DNA of 64,000 nt, taken from assembly GCA_010094025.1 (NCBI GenBank), contig ML991813.1, positions 206,787 to 270,786 of the forward strand. Reading direction: 5' to 3'. How positions within the stretch are numbered: position 1 is the first letter of the stretch; the number at the start of each line of letters is the position of its first letter. The position numbers were made by a program, and so were the translations under genes. The notes under the pieces were generated by a model that saw only the letters and a list, made by a program, of their open reading frames with translations, was not told the DNA's origin and did not search any database. Positions 33,052 to 43,732 of the stretch are shown one piece after another. The DNA is from Viridothelium virens (Eukaryota; Ascomycota; Dothideomycetes; Trypetheliales; Trypetheliaceae).

Positions 33052-34400
33052 ATGTCATCTGCAAAACCACCCAACCCGCTCCCTCCCAATGAAGACATTG
33101 GCCCTGCCTTTCTAGCCCTAACCTGTGTTCTTACTGCATTCTCCATCATTACTACAGCCTTACGAATATGGGTCCGAAAAGTAGCGTACCAGATTGGACC
33201 GGACGACTATACCATAGGTGTTACTACTCTGCTGGCAATCGCCCGGATGGCTCTTCAAGCTGTCCAAGTTCAGCATGGTAATGGTAAGCACCGATGGTAT
33301 ATCACCCCGCTCCAGTACCAAGACGTCAATATGTACGGGTGGTATGCGCAAGTTCTCCTCTTCATCACCAATGCGCTACTCAAAACCTCAATCTGCCTTT
33401 TGATCCTTCGGATACAAAACACCAAGAAAATGAGATATCTCCTCTACGGCATGATGGGTGGGCTATGGCTTGTTGGAATCGAGCCCGTCATTGTGCTGCT
33501 TTCTGAATGCAATCCCGTCGCGACATATTGGAGAAGCAGTGCAGGAAAATGCTGGGATCCAAGAGTCAGGATTTACTCCATTTACTTCAACATTGGTATG
33601 ATAGCTCTAAACATGCTCCTCAGGTCAGCCGTCATCTAACAGCAGCAATTTAGCCTATGGGATTGTATCAGACTTGCTCTGCTCTCTCTTGCCAATCGTT
33701 ATCCTGCGAAGGATCCAGGTTTCCCTCCGAGACAAAGTCCTCATCTGTGGGCTCATGTCTGTAGGTCTCATTGCCACAGGATTCTCTGTTGCTCGTGCAG
33801 CGTCTCTTGGCCTTGCTGTTAACGATCTATCTTGTAAGTGTGCAAGTTCTTGTGTGATAGTCGCCCCTCCGCCCTACAATCTCCCTTGTCACAAGACCAG
33901 TACAGTATTACTAGCTACATTCTCTTCTGTTTATATCAAACGAGACGTGCCTTCTTCAGACCTTAAGCTGACGAGCCTTCGCTTTCACAGGGACTTACTG
34001 CATTGCCGCTATCTGGTCCAATCTTGAACTTCATCTCGGCATAATCGCTGCTAACCTTGCACTTGCCCGCTCGTGGTACGTCTACTTCCGCAATGGCGCC
34101 CGTGGAGTTCAACCCTCAATCAATTCGAATTCGCGGCTGCAACAAGGCTCCCGAGGGTACATCCGGAGCGGCGGCGACAACAGCAGCCGACGACTTGGTC
34201 TGGGAATGGCGTCTGTCGACAGGGATGTTCGCGGAAGTAGATTCTACGCTGACGCGATGGACGGAGGGGCCAGAAAAAGCTACGCTGACAGTGGCGAGAG
34301 TGACATTCCGCTGCATCTAATGGGAAAAGAAAAGGGTGGCTTCACTGTGACGACCGACGAGGCGAGGACTGTAAGTGACCTCAGTGACGAGATACGCTGA
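33052..34400 (+). CDS. Pth11-like integral membrane protein (fungal rhodopsin/GPCR-like domain)
   Basis: Exons 33052-33595, 33654-33833 and 33991-34400 give 377 residues. About seven membrane segments run from F-L-A-L-T-C-V-L-T-A-F-S to N-L-E-L-H-L-G-I-I-A-A-N, with the family-typical V-R-K-V-A-Y-Q-I-G-P-D-D-Y-T after helix 1, C-N-P-V-A-T-Y-W and K-C-W-D in the extracellular loop, and Y-G-I-V-S-D-L-L after the first splice. A hydrophilic tail of about 110 residues follows. There is no N-terminal CFEM domain. Such proteins are candidate G-protein-coupled surface sensors; Pth11 of the rice blast fungus senses surface cues. The ligand is unknown. Confidence 0.85.
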
Positions 34401-36788
34401 TGGGGCCTCTACTACTTTGGGTGGTTCTATGTATACAAGATATCACGCAGCTCGAACAGCGATGAGAATCGTTTATGCCCTGGAGCTCGACTGCGACGAA
34501 CTGGATATTCCATTTTGTACTAGTTATTGCTTCCAGCGCGGGGCTTGGTGTTCGGGCTCTATGGGAAATCTGTTCTGCTTGGCTTTGCTTCTAACTATTT
34601 TCGAGAAGCGCCGTCAATTCCCTGTACGATTAGGATACCAAATTCTATTTCTTCCACTGATAAGTGCCATTCAACAATCACGGAAATCTTACAATGGATG
34701 ACATAAGTGCGCTCTCCCCCCGACGATGCATACGTTGCCTCCGCTCTTCCGAGGAAGCCTTTAAAACTCCCAGTGAGCCTTGTAGGTTTGAGAACTGCTC
34801 TGTGGTGGTCGACAAGCTTGGATGACCGGTTCTCAAACTTCCCGGCGGCACTGGTCCTCCCAGACCTGGTCTCTGACATGCTGCTTTTTTCTTGGTCGTT
34901 TGACAATGGCTGAGAGCTAGCCCGTTTTCAGGCCGAGGAGCGAATGCAATGGTTACGCAGCACTGATCGTCAACCCTAATGCACAGCGAGCATGGCTTGA
35001 AAACCGGCCTCGAATGGACTTCCTAACTTTCTGAAGTCACACATATCTGGAGTATCATACGGATGCTCATGAACATGGTTGTAAAGAGGATGGGAGCCCA
35101 AAATGCCAATAAAAGTGATCGACATCAACGATGTGCGATGGAATTTACATCAACTCATGATTTCGATTAAAACCTACAGAGACGTGTCTCGAATCACTCA
35201 ACATGATTCTCAAAGTTGGAACGTCGCAGAGCGCAGTCAAAGAGTGCAGCAGTCAGAAAAACAAGGAAATTGAAGCCGATCTCTCGGGTCAGTGATTGTA
35301 TTTGCATTGCTTGAGAACGCCGAGATGCTCGGAACCATGATGGCGACGCCACGGGATAACGATTTCCAGGGGCACTCTGTAACTTTCCGTTCCATGTTGC
35401 AAATAGTGAATGAAGAGCATGAGAAACCTGGCAGGCGGCCTTTTGGTGCCCATTCCACAAAGTACCCAAGCAGTTCTCATTTCCTTCATAGGTAAAGGTC
35501 TTGAACTATGCGGGTCGGTCCAGTACGCCCCCTTCGATCGCGGGGCATACACCGAGAGAAGATTACCTATTTCAGCTCAAGACTCACTTTGGATCAGGTC
35601 CCCAGGCAGGGAAATTGATACCCTACAGGCTGGACATTGAGTTGCACCGGTGACCAATCGGTGGACGGGAGGCACCACCTGCAGACCTAAAGACATTTAG
35701 CTTTGCAAGTTCGCCGGCTTGATGCTGTAAGTCGATAGTTGCGAGGGGCAGTAGCGATCAGGAAGAGGAAGGTGGCGAACGTTTAAAGAGGTAAGAATTT
35801 AGAATTGCAGCTCTGGAACTCTCGTCAACACTTACCCTTGCGGACTGGGCTGATCGCTCTAGCGCTTGATCCGTGCAACGGATACGTGAGCACCCTGCGA
35901 AAGCATAAGTTTTGTGAAGCATGATGCATAATCCTGAAAATTTCATGCGGGCCATTGGTGGGTGATTTGAAAGAAACGGATCTCGGGTAGATTGATATGC
36001 GTTTCACCTAAGCATGTTCGGCTTTGAGTCTAGAAAGTTGCGAGCTGCCAGATTGAGTTTGACTCCGTCTTTGCCAAGTCTTTCTCATCCGTGGGTGCGT
36101 GGTTCCCCTGCTAATAACTGGGCACTCTAGACACCGCTAGAGCTCGTTGGTGAGATTGGCTTGGATCGTGGTGGCTCTTGGTGTGGAGTTGAGTCAAGTG
36201 ACCCTTCAAGGCCGACTTCCGGCAAAATCCAGCATCAACTCCAATATCTCACACCCAGACCACGTCTACGAATAGGATTACCTGGTCATGTCCGTATGAC
36301 CAGCTTATTCACCACGTCCTCTTACAAGCGGAGGCAATTTTCTTCTTCCAGATAAGGTTCATCAGGGCAAGGGACGTTCCAGTCGTAGCAATACAGCTTT
36401 GGCATGGCTCTAATGGCCAATAACCTCATGTATTGATATGATGGTGAGTGATACTGAGAAGAGTTCTCGTCTTTCCTTTCACTAGAGTTGTCGTGCTCAA
36501 TGGAATTACCCCTTGCGGAGATTTAGCCAATTTGTATCGTTTTCTTCTTTTGCTCATCCGACTGTGTCGTGTTACATCCTACTCTACTTAGTGTCTGGGC
36601 GAATCTACTCGAGTTTAATTAATTGGGAATTATTCCGGCAATATATTTGAGTGTTGTTATTACACACAACGGGTTTCGGTCATATATATGCTATGCAGGC
36701 TCCTCGTTCCCATTAGAGACCTTAAGCAGGCCTGCGCATACTTTCTATTCTTGTAGATAATTATTTTCATTACTTTCAAACTTCCACA
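34401..36788. other. Gene-poor intergenic stretch
   Basis: About 2.4 kb with only short overlapping open frames on both strands and no family resemblance. The last 120 nt are the leader of the LPMO gene; CATATATATG near 36680 is a possible core promoter element. Confidence 0.45.
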
Positions 36789-37604
36789 ATGAAGGTCAGT
36801 GCGGCGATTCTCGGCGCTGCTGTTATCAAGACAGCGGTGGCGCACACTATCTTTGTTCAGTTGAACAATAACCGTAAGGACGTGTCCCAGAGTGGCATTC
36901 GACAGTTACTAACTGATCTCAGCTGTGAGCTATGCTATTCGGGACCCCTCATACGATGGTGTATGTGTATGAATCCATGAAGAATGGCCGAGGATCTAAT
37001 GTATCATATAAAGCCAATCCAAGACGTTACGTCGGATGATATCGCTTGCAATGGCGGCCCGAACCCAACGACTCCTTCATCGGCCATGATCACCGTTGCC
37101 GCAGGTTCTACTGCAGATTTGACTTGGAGGCATACATTGACAAGCGACGCTACAGACGTCATCGATCCCAGCCACAAGGGCCCAGTCATGGCATATATGA
37201 AGAAAGTGACAAATGCCGTTACTGATGTGGGATATGGCAGCGGATGGTTCAAAATTGCCGAGGACACTTTCACCCCGAGTAACTCTACTTGGGGTGTCGA
37301 CCGTCTTATCGCCAGTGGTGGTATCCAGACTGTCACTATTCCCAAGTGCCTTGCTCCGGGCCAATACCTTCTCCGTGGTGAACTCATTGCTTTACACGGT
37401 GCCAGTACCCAGGGTGGAGCACAATTCTACATGGAGTGTGCTCAAATAACCGTCACGGCTGCTTCCGGAGCTTCAGTTAAAACGCCTTCGACCGTCAGCC
37501 TGCCTGGAGCCTACTCTGCTACTGACCCTGGAATCTTAATCAACCTCTACTATCCTACGGTGACGAGCTATACTGCTCCGGGCCCAGATGTCTTCACTTG
37601 TTGA
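36789..37604 (+). CDS. AA9 lytic polysaccharide monooxygenase
   Basis: Exons 36789-36873, 36923-36960 and 37014-37604 give 237 residues. The signal peptide (1-18) ends so that mature residue 1 is His (A-V-A then H-T-I-F-V-Q-L), as the copper histidine brace requires. The second brace His is in T-W-R-H-T-L, and the axial Tyr is in Q-F-Y-M-E-C-A-Q-I. D-I-A-C-N-G and S-Y-A-I-R-D-P-S-Y-D-G are AA9 signatures. There is no CBM1 or GPI tail, so it is a free catalytic domain. It cleaves cellulose or related beta-glucans oxidatively using copper with O2 or H2O2 and an electron donor. The tiny 38-nt middle exon restores the S-Y-A-I-R-D segment. Confidence 0.92.
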
Positions 37605-38751
37605 GCTACCAATGACGAGATACTGAGCAGGACGGAGAATTCGGTCAGGCGCGGTGAGACGATTTTATGATCAGTTCGGAAACGGAACGAGTGACTGGCT
37701 TTTAACCTCATGAGTGTCATTCACTTTTGCCCATTCATGTCCATAAGTTATGCTTCTCGCAGGAGAGTTTTACCAACATGGTTATCTTGATGCATGTTTG
37801 CGAGCATCATGTGGAAGAGCAGCCATTTCTATCGAAGATGTAGGCAAATGTTATGTTTTCTTAGACCACGTTTAGATAGATATGAACAACGATATTAGCC
37901 TAGCTTTCTCCTTCCCCGTCTGGCTTGCCTTCAGTCATCTCACTAATTGGGTCACTAAGCTAATTCGTCGCCAATACGCCTAACTCAGTACTCCTAGAGG
38001 GCTTTCTTATGTAGGAGGGGGACTATTCTTTTCGTTTCTCTTCAGTAAGTCTGCGCAGCCAGTATGGGCAATGCTTGCCCAGCCTTATCCACATACCCAT
38101 CGTATGAGTTGAGATGAGTCTCAACAGTGCTTTACATAAATAGCTATCAAGGTAATAGAACATGGCCGAGCCTCCAGTCATTGAAAACTAGCTCTTTGCC
38201 GTGGATTACTTTTGAACTCCTTGTCTTTCTCCATTTCTGCATTGGGAATTCTCTCACATAATATTCGCTCTTCCTTTCCTGATAGCTCGAGTGCCTTTCG
38301 TAACCAATCTATTCAGAACCCTCATTTGCAGCAAGACTCCTCTTGGAAAACGGTGGTTTATGGTCGCCACGCAAGCCAAGCCGTGTTTTTTATCCGTGGA
38401 TGTACCTTGGATCATCAGATTGCGAGTGTTTCTCCCTCCATATACAAATTCGGAAGCAAGATTGTCGCTGGCAGTATCTGACCACTATCACATGCCGCTG
38501 CCCTATATTATATGTGTATTTTGCCTACCGTGATTTGTCACAGAGATATGGATAGTTGGCGTTATTACAAGCAAAAGGCACAATACTTTTTGATTTGTCT
38601 TATTTACAGTAAAGACTGAATAACCCTTCGATGCTAAGTTTCATCAGTGTTCGAGAAGCCAGGGTCTTTGTCCATTCTAGCGATCAACTCGAAACCTGCC
38701 GCTCGAAGCTGAATGATTGCTGGCAGCAGTAAAGCCATAACCTAAGGCCAA
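37605..38751. other. Convergent intergenic region
   Basis: The LPMO and HsbA genes converge here. Three overlapping open frames at 38212-38555 occupy the same DNA in different frames and show no family features. Confidence 0.45.
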
Positions 38752-39273
38752 TCACGAGAAGGCATTAATTCCAGTCTGGAACTCAGCCGCGATCTGGGCA
38801 GTCAGGCTTTGAGCAATTGAGGACAGGTCGGAAGGCGTTTTTGAGACAATGGCGGAGCTAAAAGAGTTGGAGGCTGTTCTCTGCTGTTGGAGTTGAGAGA
38901 GGACAGTAGCTGACTGGCCACTCGAAACAAAGGTCGGCTTCTTGGCGATGAGATCGTCGATGGTCGTGTTCAAAGTGTTGATTAGAGTCTCAGTAGCAGA
39001 GGCGACTTGAAGAGCGTCGTTGTCCGAAATGGGGGTCGTGGCTTGGACGTTGGTAGTCCCGGTGTTGATTGAAGAAAGGACGGCGGCAGAGTCGGCATTC
39101 AATGTGGAAATAGCACCAGCACTGCCATCAAAAGCCTTCACTTCAGTGTCAAGCGTCTCCGTAGCCGAGTTGACATTGCTAAGGGCTGTAAGGATCGTCT
39201 GCACGTCACGCTTGACAACTACCCGGCCGAAGGCTGTGCCGATGAGAGCGAGGAGAGCGTACTTGGCATGCAT
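38752..39273 (-). CDS. Hydrophobic surface-binding protein A (HsbA) family
   Basis: A single exon encodes 173 residues. A short hydrophobic signal (A-L-L-A-L-I-G-T-A-F-G) is followed by a Lys-Arg at about 21-22, a plausible Kex2 site, and then an all-helical body rich in Ser, Thr and Ala (I-L-T-A-L-S-N-V-N-S-A-T-E-T-L), as in Aspergillus HsbA. HsbA coats hydrophobic surfaces and recruits esterases such as cutinase. The protein has no cysteines, so it is not a hydrophobin. A TATA box lies about 130 nt upstream. Confidence 0.85.
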   Translation of the reverse strand: MHAKYALLALIGTAFGRVVVKRDVQTILTALSNVNSATETLDTEVKAFDGSAGAISTLNADSAAVLSSINTGTTNVQATTPISDNDALQVASATETLINTLNTTIDDLIAKKPTFVSSGQSATVLSQLQQQRTASNSFSSAIVSKTPSDLSSIAQSLTAQIAAEFQTGINAFS

Positions 39274-39401
39274 GTTGATGATAGAGATTAGTGATGTCGA
39301 GCAGATATTGAGATTGGGCAGATGCAGCTTTGTTATTCTCTTGCTAGCAGAGGGTTTTGTTGAGCCTGTGTAGAAGAAAAGTATTCATGCGATTCTTGCA
39401 G

Positions 39402-39409
39402 ATTTTATA
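39402..39409 (-). promoter_or_regulatory. TATA box (TATAAAAT) of HsbA gene
   Basis: The minus-strand TATAAAAT lies 129 nt upstream of the HsbA ATG. Confidence 0.45.
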
Positions 39410-40265
39410 TTCAACGCCTTGTAACGCCATTCGCGGAGATCATTTACCATCACCAAAGATCGAAATATGATGACAGTACTAACGACGTATGATGGCGTAT
39501 AGGACTGCCCTGGCCATCTCACACGTTTGCTAAACCCATGTTCCAGAAGGGGACATAAAAGCAAACAACCCCTGGAAAATTTCTTAGCCTCGGGGAAACA
39601 AGGTATAGAGTCTGCTTGGTGTTGCTCCATGAGAGAGACCGAGGCGGTATTTTTCGGATGCATGTGGACATTTGTCGAGGAGACGAGAGTATGATGGCCG
39701 CCGAGACGACGCTGACCGTTCAAGAGAGGCTGTGATAATCCAAGCCCTGATCTCTAGCCAACGTCGTGTTGATCGGAAAAGGCCGAAATCCGGGGTATAG
39801 GGTAGCTAGATCAGATTGACGGAGAAATCAGGTGCTCAACTGCAGGCCATGAACCCTGGCTAGATCTTACCGTCGCCAGGCCAGAGGCTCAAGATTCCCC
39901 GCTTTTCACCATCTTTGGAGAGTTTATGCAAGCTTTGACTAGACTGGTTGGTTAGGCGTTGGGTACTCTAATGGACTTGAACAGACATCTGTGCTCGAGA
40001 CTGGACAAATACTGTGTCCTATTCTCTTATAAACAGACAAGAGTGGCCACTGCCTTGCCCAGGCTGTTGGTCCAGTGGTTGAAGTGCTTTGCCTTGGGGA
40101 ATATCAATCTCATTGGTCTGAGTTCGGCACACTACGTGATATGATTGAAGGTGTTCGAATGATGTAGCTGAAACTATGCAGTACCTTGATGGTTGTGGAG
40201 GGATTCCGAAGTTGCGGGCGAGTCGGCGAAACTGCTGATCGTTGAGCTCGAAGGTTCCATGCCAC

Positions 40266-40291
40266 AGGCCTTGGCCAAAGGCCTTGGCCAA
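40266..40291. repeat. Exact 13-bp tandem duplication AGGCCTTGGCCAA
   Basis: Two adjacent identical 13-mers. Each contains nested palindromes (AGGCCT, TTGGCCAA), so the locus could fold or slip. There is no neighbouring gene within 0.9 kb. Confidence 0.7.
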
Positions 40292-41310
40292 GGCGATTTG
40301 TACATGCGCTTTTAATATCTGAACCCTGGCAATTGCGTCGCCTGTGACTAACAAAGTAAGCTTGGTTGGAAATGACAAGTCTCTCCGCTTTCCATGGCCA
40401 GAAGGTGGCATTCCCAGAGGCGCCGAGGTCTCACGAGCAGGATGCATGGGCTTTGAGAGCACATCACGAGTAGAGCTAGATGTGCCTGCACGATGAGGTC
40501 AAAATTGTGTGCTGATTCGAGCATCCACGGTGCCAGATTCGAGGAGAATATCGAAGCCACCAGGAACCCCCAAAGCTCACCGACTAATGACAGACTCCTT
40601 GACGCGCCACGATTGTGATATATCGCGCTTCTGAAGCTGTGCTAGCTCTTGCTGCTACGAAGGGATGTTGTCCATTCATTTGGGGTCTTAACCCACCGTA
40701 CGTGGAGTTTGCGGACGAGGGATGAAGCTTCCTTCGTCTCCTGCGATGAAAGATTCTTCCCTTTGGGCGGGTGGCCCCAACACAGATCATCCGACCTCCG
40801 GGTCTTTAGATTTCATTGCAATTTCCTTCTTCAAAGTTCTAGCTTTTCGCCGCAATTTGACATTTGACTCCGAATGGAGCGTTTTCTCTTGTTCTCTAAT
40901 ACGAGTTGAGAAAAAGTCGGTCCGGATTCCCAACCAAGTTTGGTCCTTGGAAGCCAACAAATAAACTCCATGAAAAGCTGGCACCAACAATGTCGCATGT
41001 TGTACAAACAGGACAACGTCACAGTAAAGCTATTCCATACCATGCATACTCACTCATAACCCTACCCCGTGCACCAAATGCTTTGGAAAAGCTTGAGTTC
41101 GACGTCATGTTCCAGAAGTTGAGGCTCTCCAACAACAACAAGACGCTGTGTCAATCTCACCAACCAAAAAATTGAGGAGGAAAGAAAACAGCGCAATGCC
41201 CTATCTCCACAATGCGCATCCTCACGACAGGCTCTTTCGTTCCTTATTTCATTTCTGGTATCCAAAGCTGAATACATGCTCGATTGCTGGCTCAATCCTG
41301 CCTTACAACG

Positions 41311-42636
41311 ATGTATTTGTTCGCTCCAAAGCTCACCGCAATATGTGGAATTTTAATTATTGTGCATACCATCACAGCAGCTACCGCGGTTCGCTCTTCA
41401 AACCACAATAGGCCACTGAAGCCGCAGCTTGTCCGCAGAGAAAAGCAAGATGCTCAACACACAGATGACCCAGGTCTCCATTTTATGAAACTGGGTGAAT
41501 TCTCGGAGTATGCTACTGAGGAAGTCCTCGGTGAAGGAGGGATGGGAAAAGTGTACAAAGGATATTACAAAAGTACTCCCACGGCAGAGCCAGTGCTCGC
41601 AGCGATCAAGATCTCTACCACGATGGACGTTGCCCTGGTCAGGAGAGGCACATATCTGCAGAAGCAGTTACATAACAACAACGTCCTTCGGGCCTATAAC
41701 GGCGGTGAATTGGATCCTAATGGAGAGCTTGTGACCGCGATTGAGTTCATCGACGGCGGCGACATATGGGAACAAGTCGACCAGGGTGTTTACGGGGAAT
41801 CTCATCACACGGGAAATGGGACAGATCGACTAACTTCGGATTTTCATCAGATGGTCGACGGAGTTGCTTATTGCCATAGTCAGGGAGTATTCCATCGTGA
41901 TCTCAAGCCTGAGAACTTCCTTCGCGACAAATCGAGTGGGGTAGTCAAGGTTGCCGATTTTGATACAGCCACTAAAGAATTAGACAGTCATGATTCTATG
42001 TGTGGGACTCTGCAGTACCTTGCTCCCGGTAAGTAAACTTTCTCTCTTGGAGAGGGCGAGATTGGCCTTTCACACTTACCAACCGCTGCCATAGATCAGA
42101 TCATAGATTTTGAAGATCATTCGATCCCATGGGATAATGAAAGGGGTGATGTTTACGCTATGGGAATAAGCCTCATGTTCATGATCATCGGCTATTATCC
42201 GTATGAAGTCATATCTCCAGAAGCCGGTGAACTCACAGAACTTGCAGAACATCTGATGTATCGTTGTCGTGATGACGATTGTCGATTCGATGCATTAAAG
42301 CAGACATACGATGAATTTTCTGACCCGGCTCTCGATCTTTTGAGTATGGTTCTCACACATGCCCAAGATCGTATCGATATGGAAGATTTCCAAAGGACAG
42401 CCAAGGCAATAAAGGAGTTCGGTAGTGGCAAAGAGCACCTGCGTAAAAGAGACTACCAATTTGCTCAGAGCAACCATAAAGGACAGGAAATATGTCTTGT
42501 GTCTCCCAAGTCACCGGACCGCAAGATGTTGGAAAAAGTTCGAGATACTTGGACAGGTTCGAACGCGACAAAGCCAGAGATCTTGACAGCAAAGAAAGCC
42601 TCCCGGCGAGGAAGGTTCAGAGCTCGCCATCGATAG
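41311..42636 (+). CDS. Putative secreted Ser/Thr protein kinase with DFD motif
   Basis: Exons 41311-42028 and 42095-42636 give 419 residues. The start is the ATG at 41311; the frame opens a little earlier at a TTG. Residues 1-25 (M-Y-L-F-A-P-K then I-C-G-I-L-I-I-V-H-T-I-T-A-A-T-A) look like a cleavable signal peptide, followed by Arg-Arg at 42-43. A full kinase domain follows: glycine loop G-E-G-G-M-G-K-V at 74-81, A-I-K lysine, catalytic loop H195-R-D-L-K-P-E-N, metal-binding D216 in D-F-D (usually D-F-G), and G-T-L-Q-Y-L-A-P-D in place of A-P-E at the splice. The C-terminal 60 residues are basic. Catalytic Lys and both Asp are kept, so activity is possible. I know no named family; secretion is inferred from the N-terminus only, and a membrane anchor is the main alternative. 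Confidence 0.8.
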
Positions 42637-43732
42637 TACCTTGCTGTATGCATATGTCGCAACAGGCGGTAGAGATGCATGCAACAGAGCACAATATTTC
42701 CGGGATTCTTGTACCCTTGACCAGAGAGCGCGACAAAAATCGGTAAAGGAGAGGAGGCTGGGTTTTTGGCTTCGCAAGGAGATCCGTTGCACCAGTGAGG
42801 AAGTGAGCCCGCCGTATCCCAAGCATCACAAGTCTGTTTTTGACGCGCATCATTTTTGTTGGCTAGAACTTCACCTGGTATCATCTTAATTTTGGTATAC
42901 TGCTTTCGCAAGGCCGTTGTGCAGGCGCTTTGGACTGCCTTGGTGAATGAGAGCCCCAATACTCTGTTTCTTGAATATCCGTCTGCAGAGTCTAGCAAAT
43001 ACATTGAAAATTCAGCAATGTTGGATTCGACTTAATAGTCGCTTCCCAGTAGCGTCCGTCATCATAATGTTTGCTCAGGACATACCTCAACTGCGGACCT
43101 CAATTCATCGAGGGGAAACGAAGTTGTAATGGTCTCCTCACGCCTGTTGGTGAACTTCGCGAAGAGTAGAGGCTTCCGGAGTTGACTCTTCAAGGGGTCC
43201 TAATTTTATGATGCAATTGGGAATAGCATGGGATCTCCCAAGAGCCAGGCTAACGTTTACACAGGAGCATGGCACCCAGGATGTAGCAACCCAGCAAATA
43301 ACGGAAACTAAACAAGTTATGCGTCCAGATGGTTCAGCGGCTGTTCCCTTTCAACAAGTCACCAAGTCGCCAAGTCATCGCTTGCAGAAACTTCCATAAC
43401 GGCCAAGAAAAATTACGATCGGCGGAGCGCAATTCTAGAAGCTTGGCCGGAAGGCGTTACCGAAGTTCAGGCTAAAAGAGACCCTCGCACCTTCCGCACC
43501 AGTGGCACCCCTCGGGCGAGACGGGGATAAAGGTGTAACCCCACACCCCACAATTCACCCGGAGCCGCACGCCGCGAAGCTGGGGGATCGAGTGGTCAAC
43601 GGTGGTCCCAACGGGACAACGGAGTACGAGCTCCTGGATCCTGGGCCCACGTGAGCAAGGTAGATCTCATATACATACAAGCTGATCTTTCGCCAGCTTG
43701 CTTGCCTCCTCCATCCGTTCGTCGTTTGCACC
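42637..43732. other. Intergenic, promoter of sugar transporter
   Basis: About 1.1 kb with no coding signal. Overlapping open frames at 42465-43004 on the minus strand partly shadow the kinase's last exon. The right end holds clustered CreA-type sites. Confidence 0.45.
43539..43585. promoter_or_regulatory. Cluster of CreA-type SYGGRG sites
   Basis: Three matches to the carbon-catabolite repressor consensus lie within 47 nt: GTGGGG on the minus strand at 43539-43544 and 43546-43551, and CTGGGG on the plus strand at 43580-43585. They are 148-194 nt upstream of the sugar transporter ATG. Paired close sites are what CreA usually needs, so glucose repression is plausible; this is inference from a short, degenerate motif. 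Confidence 0.4.

Larger units (their letters stand above)
39274..41310. other. Intergenic between HsbA and kinase genes
   Basis: About 2 kb without a supported gene. It contains the HsbA TATA box (39402-39409) and an exact tandem 13-bp duplication at 40266-40291. The open frame 40019-40462 on the minus strand shows no recognisable motif. Confidence 0.45.

Noticed and set aside
40019-40462. 147-codon minus-strand frame overlapping the 13-bp tandem repeat
   Set aside because: No recognisable motif, and the repeat itself creates part of the frame.
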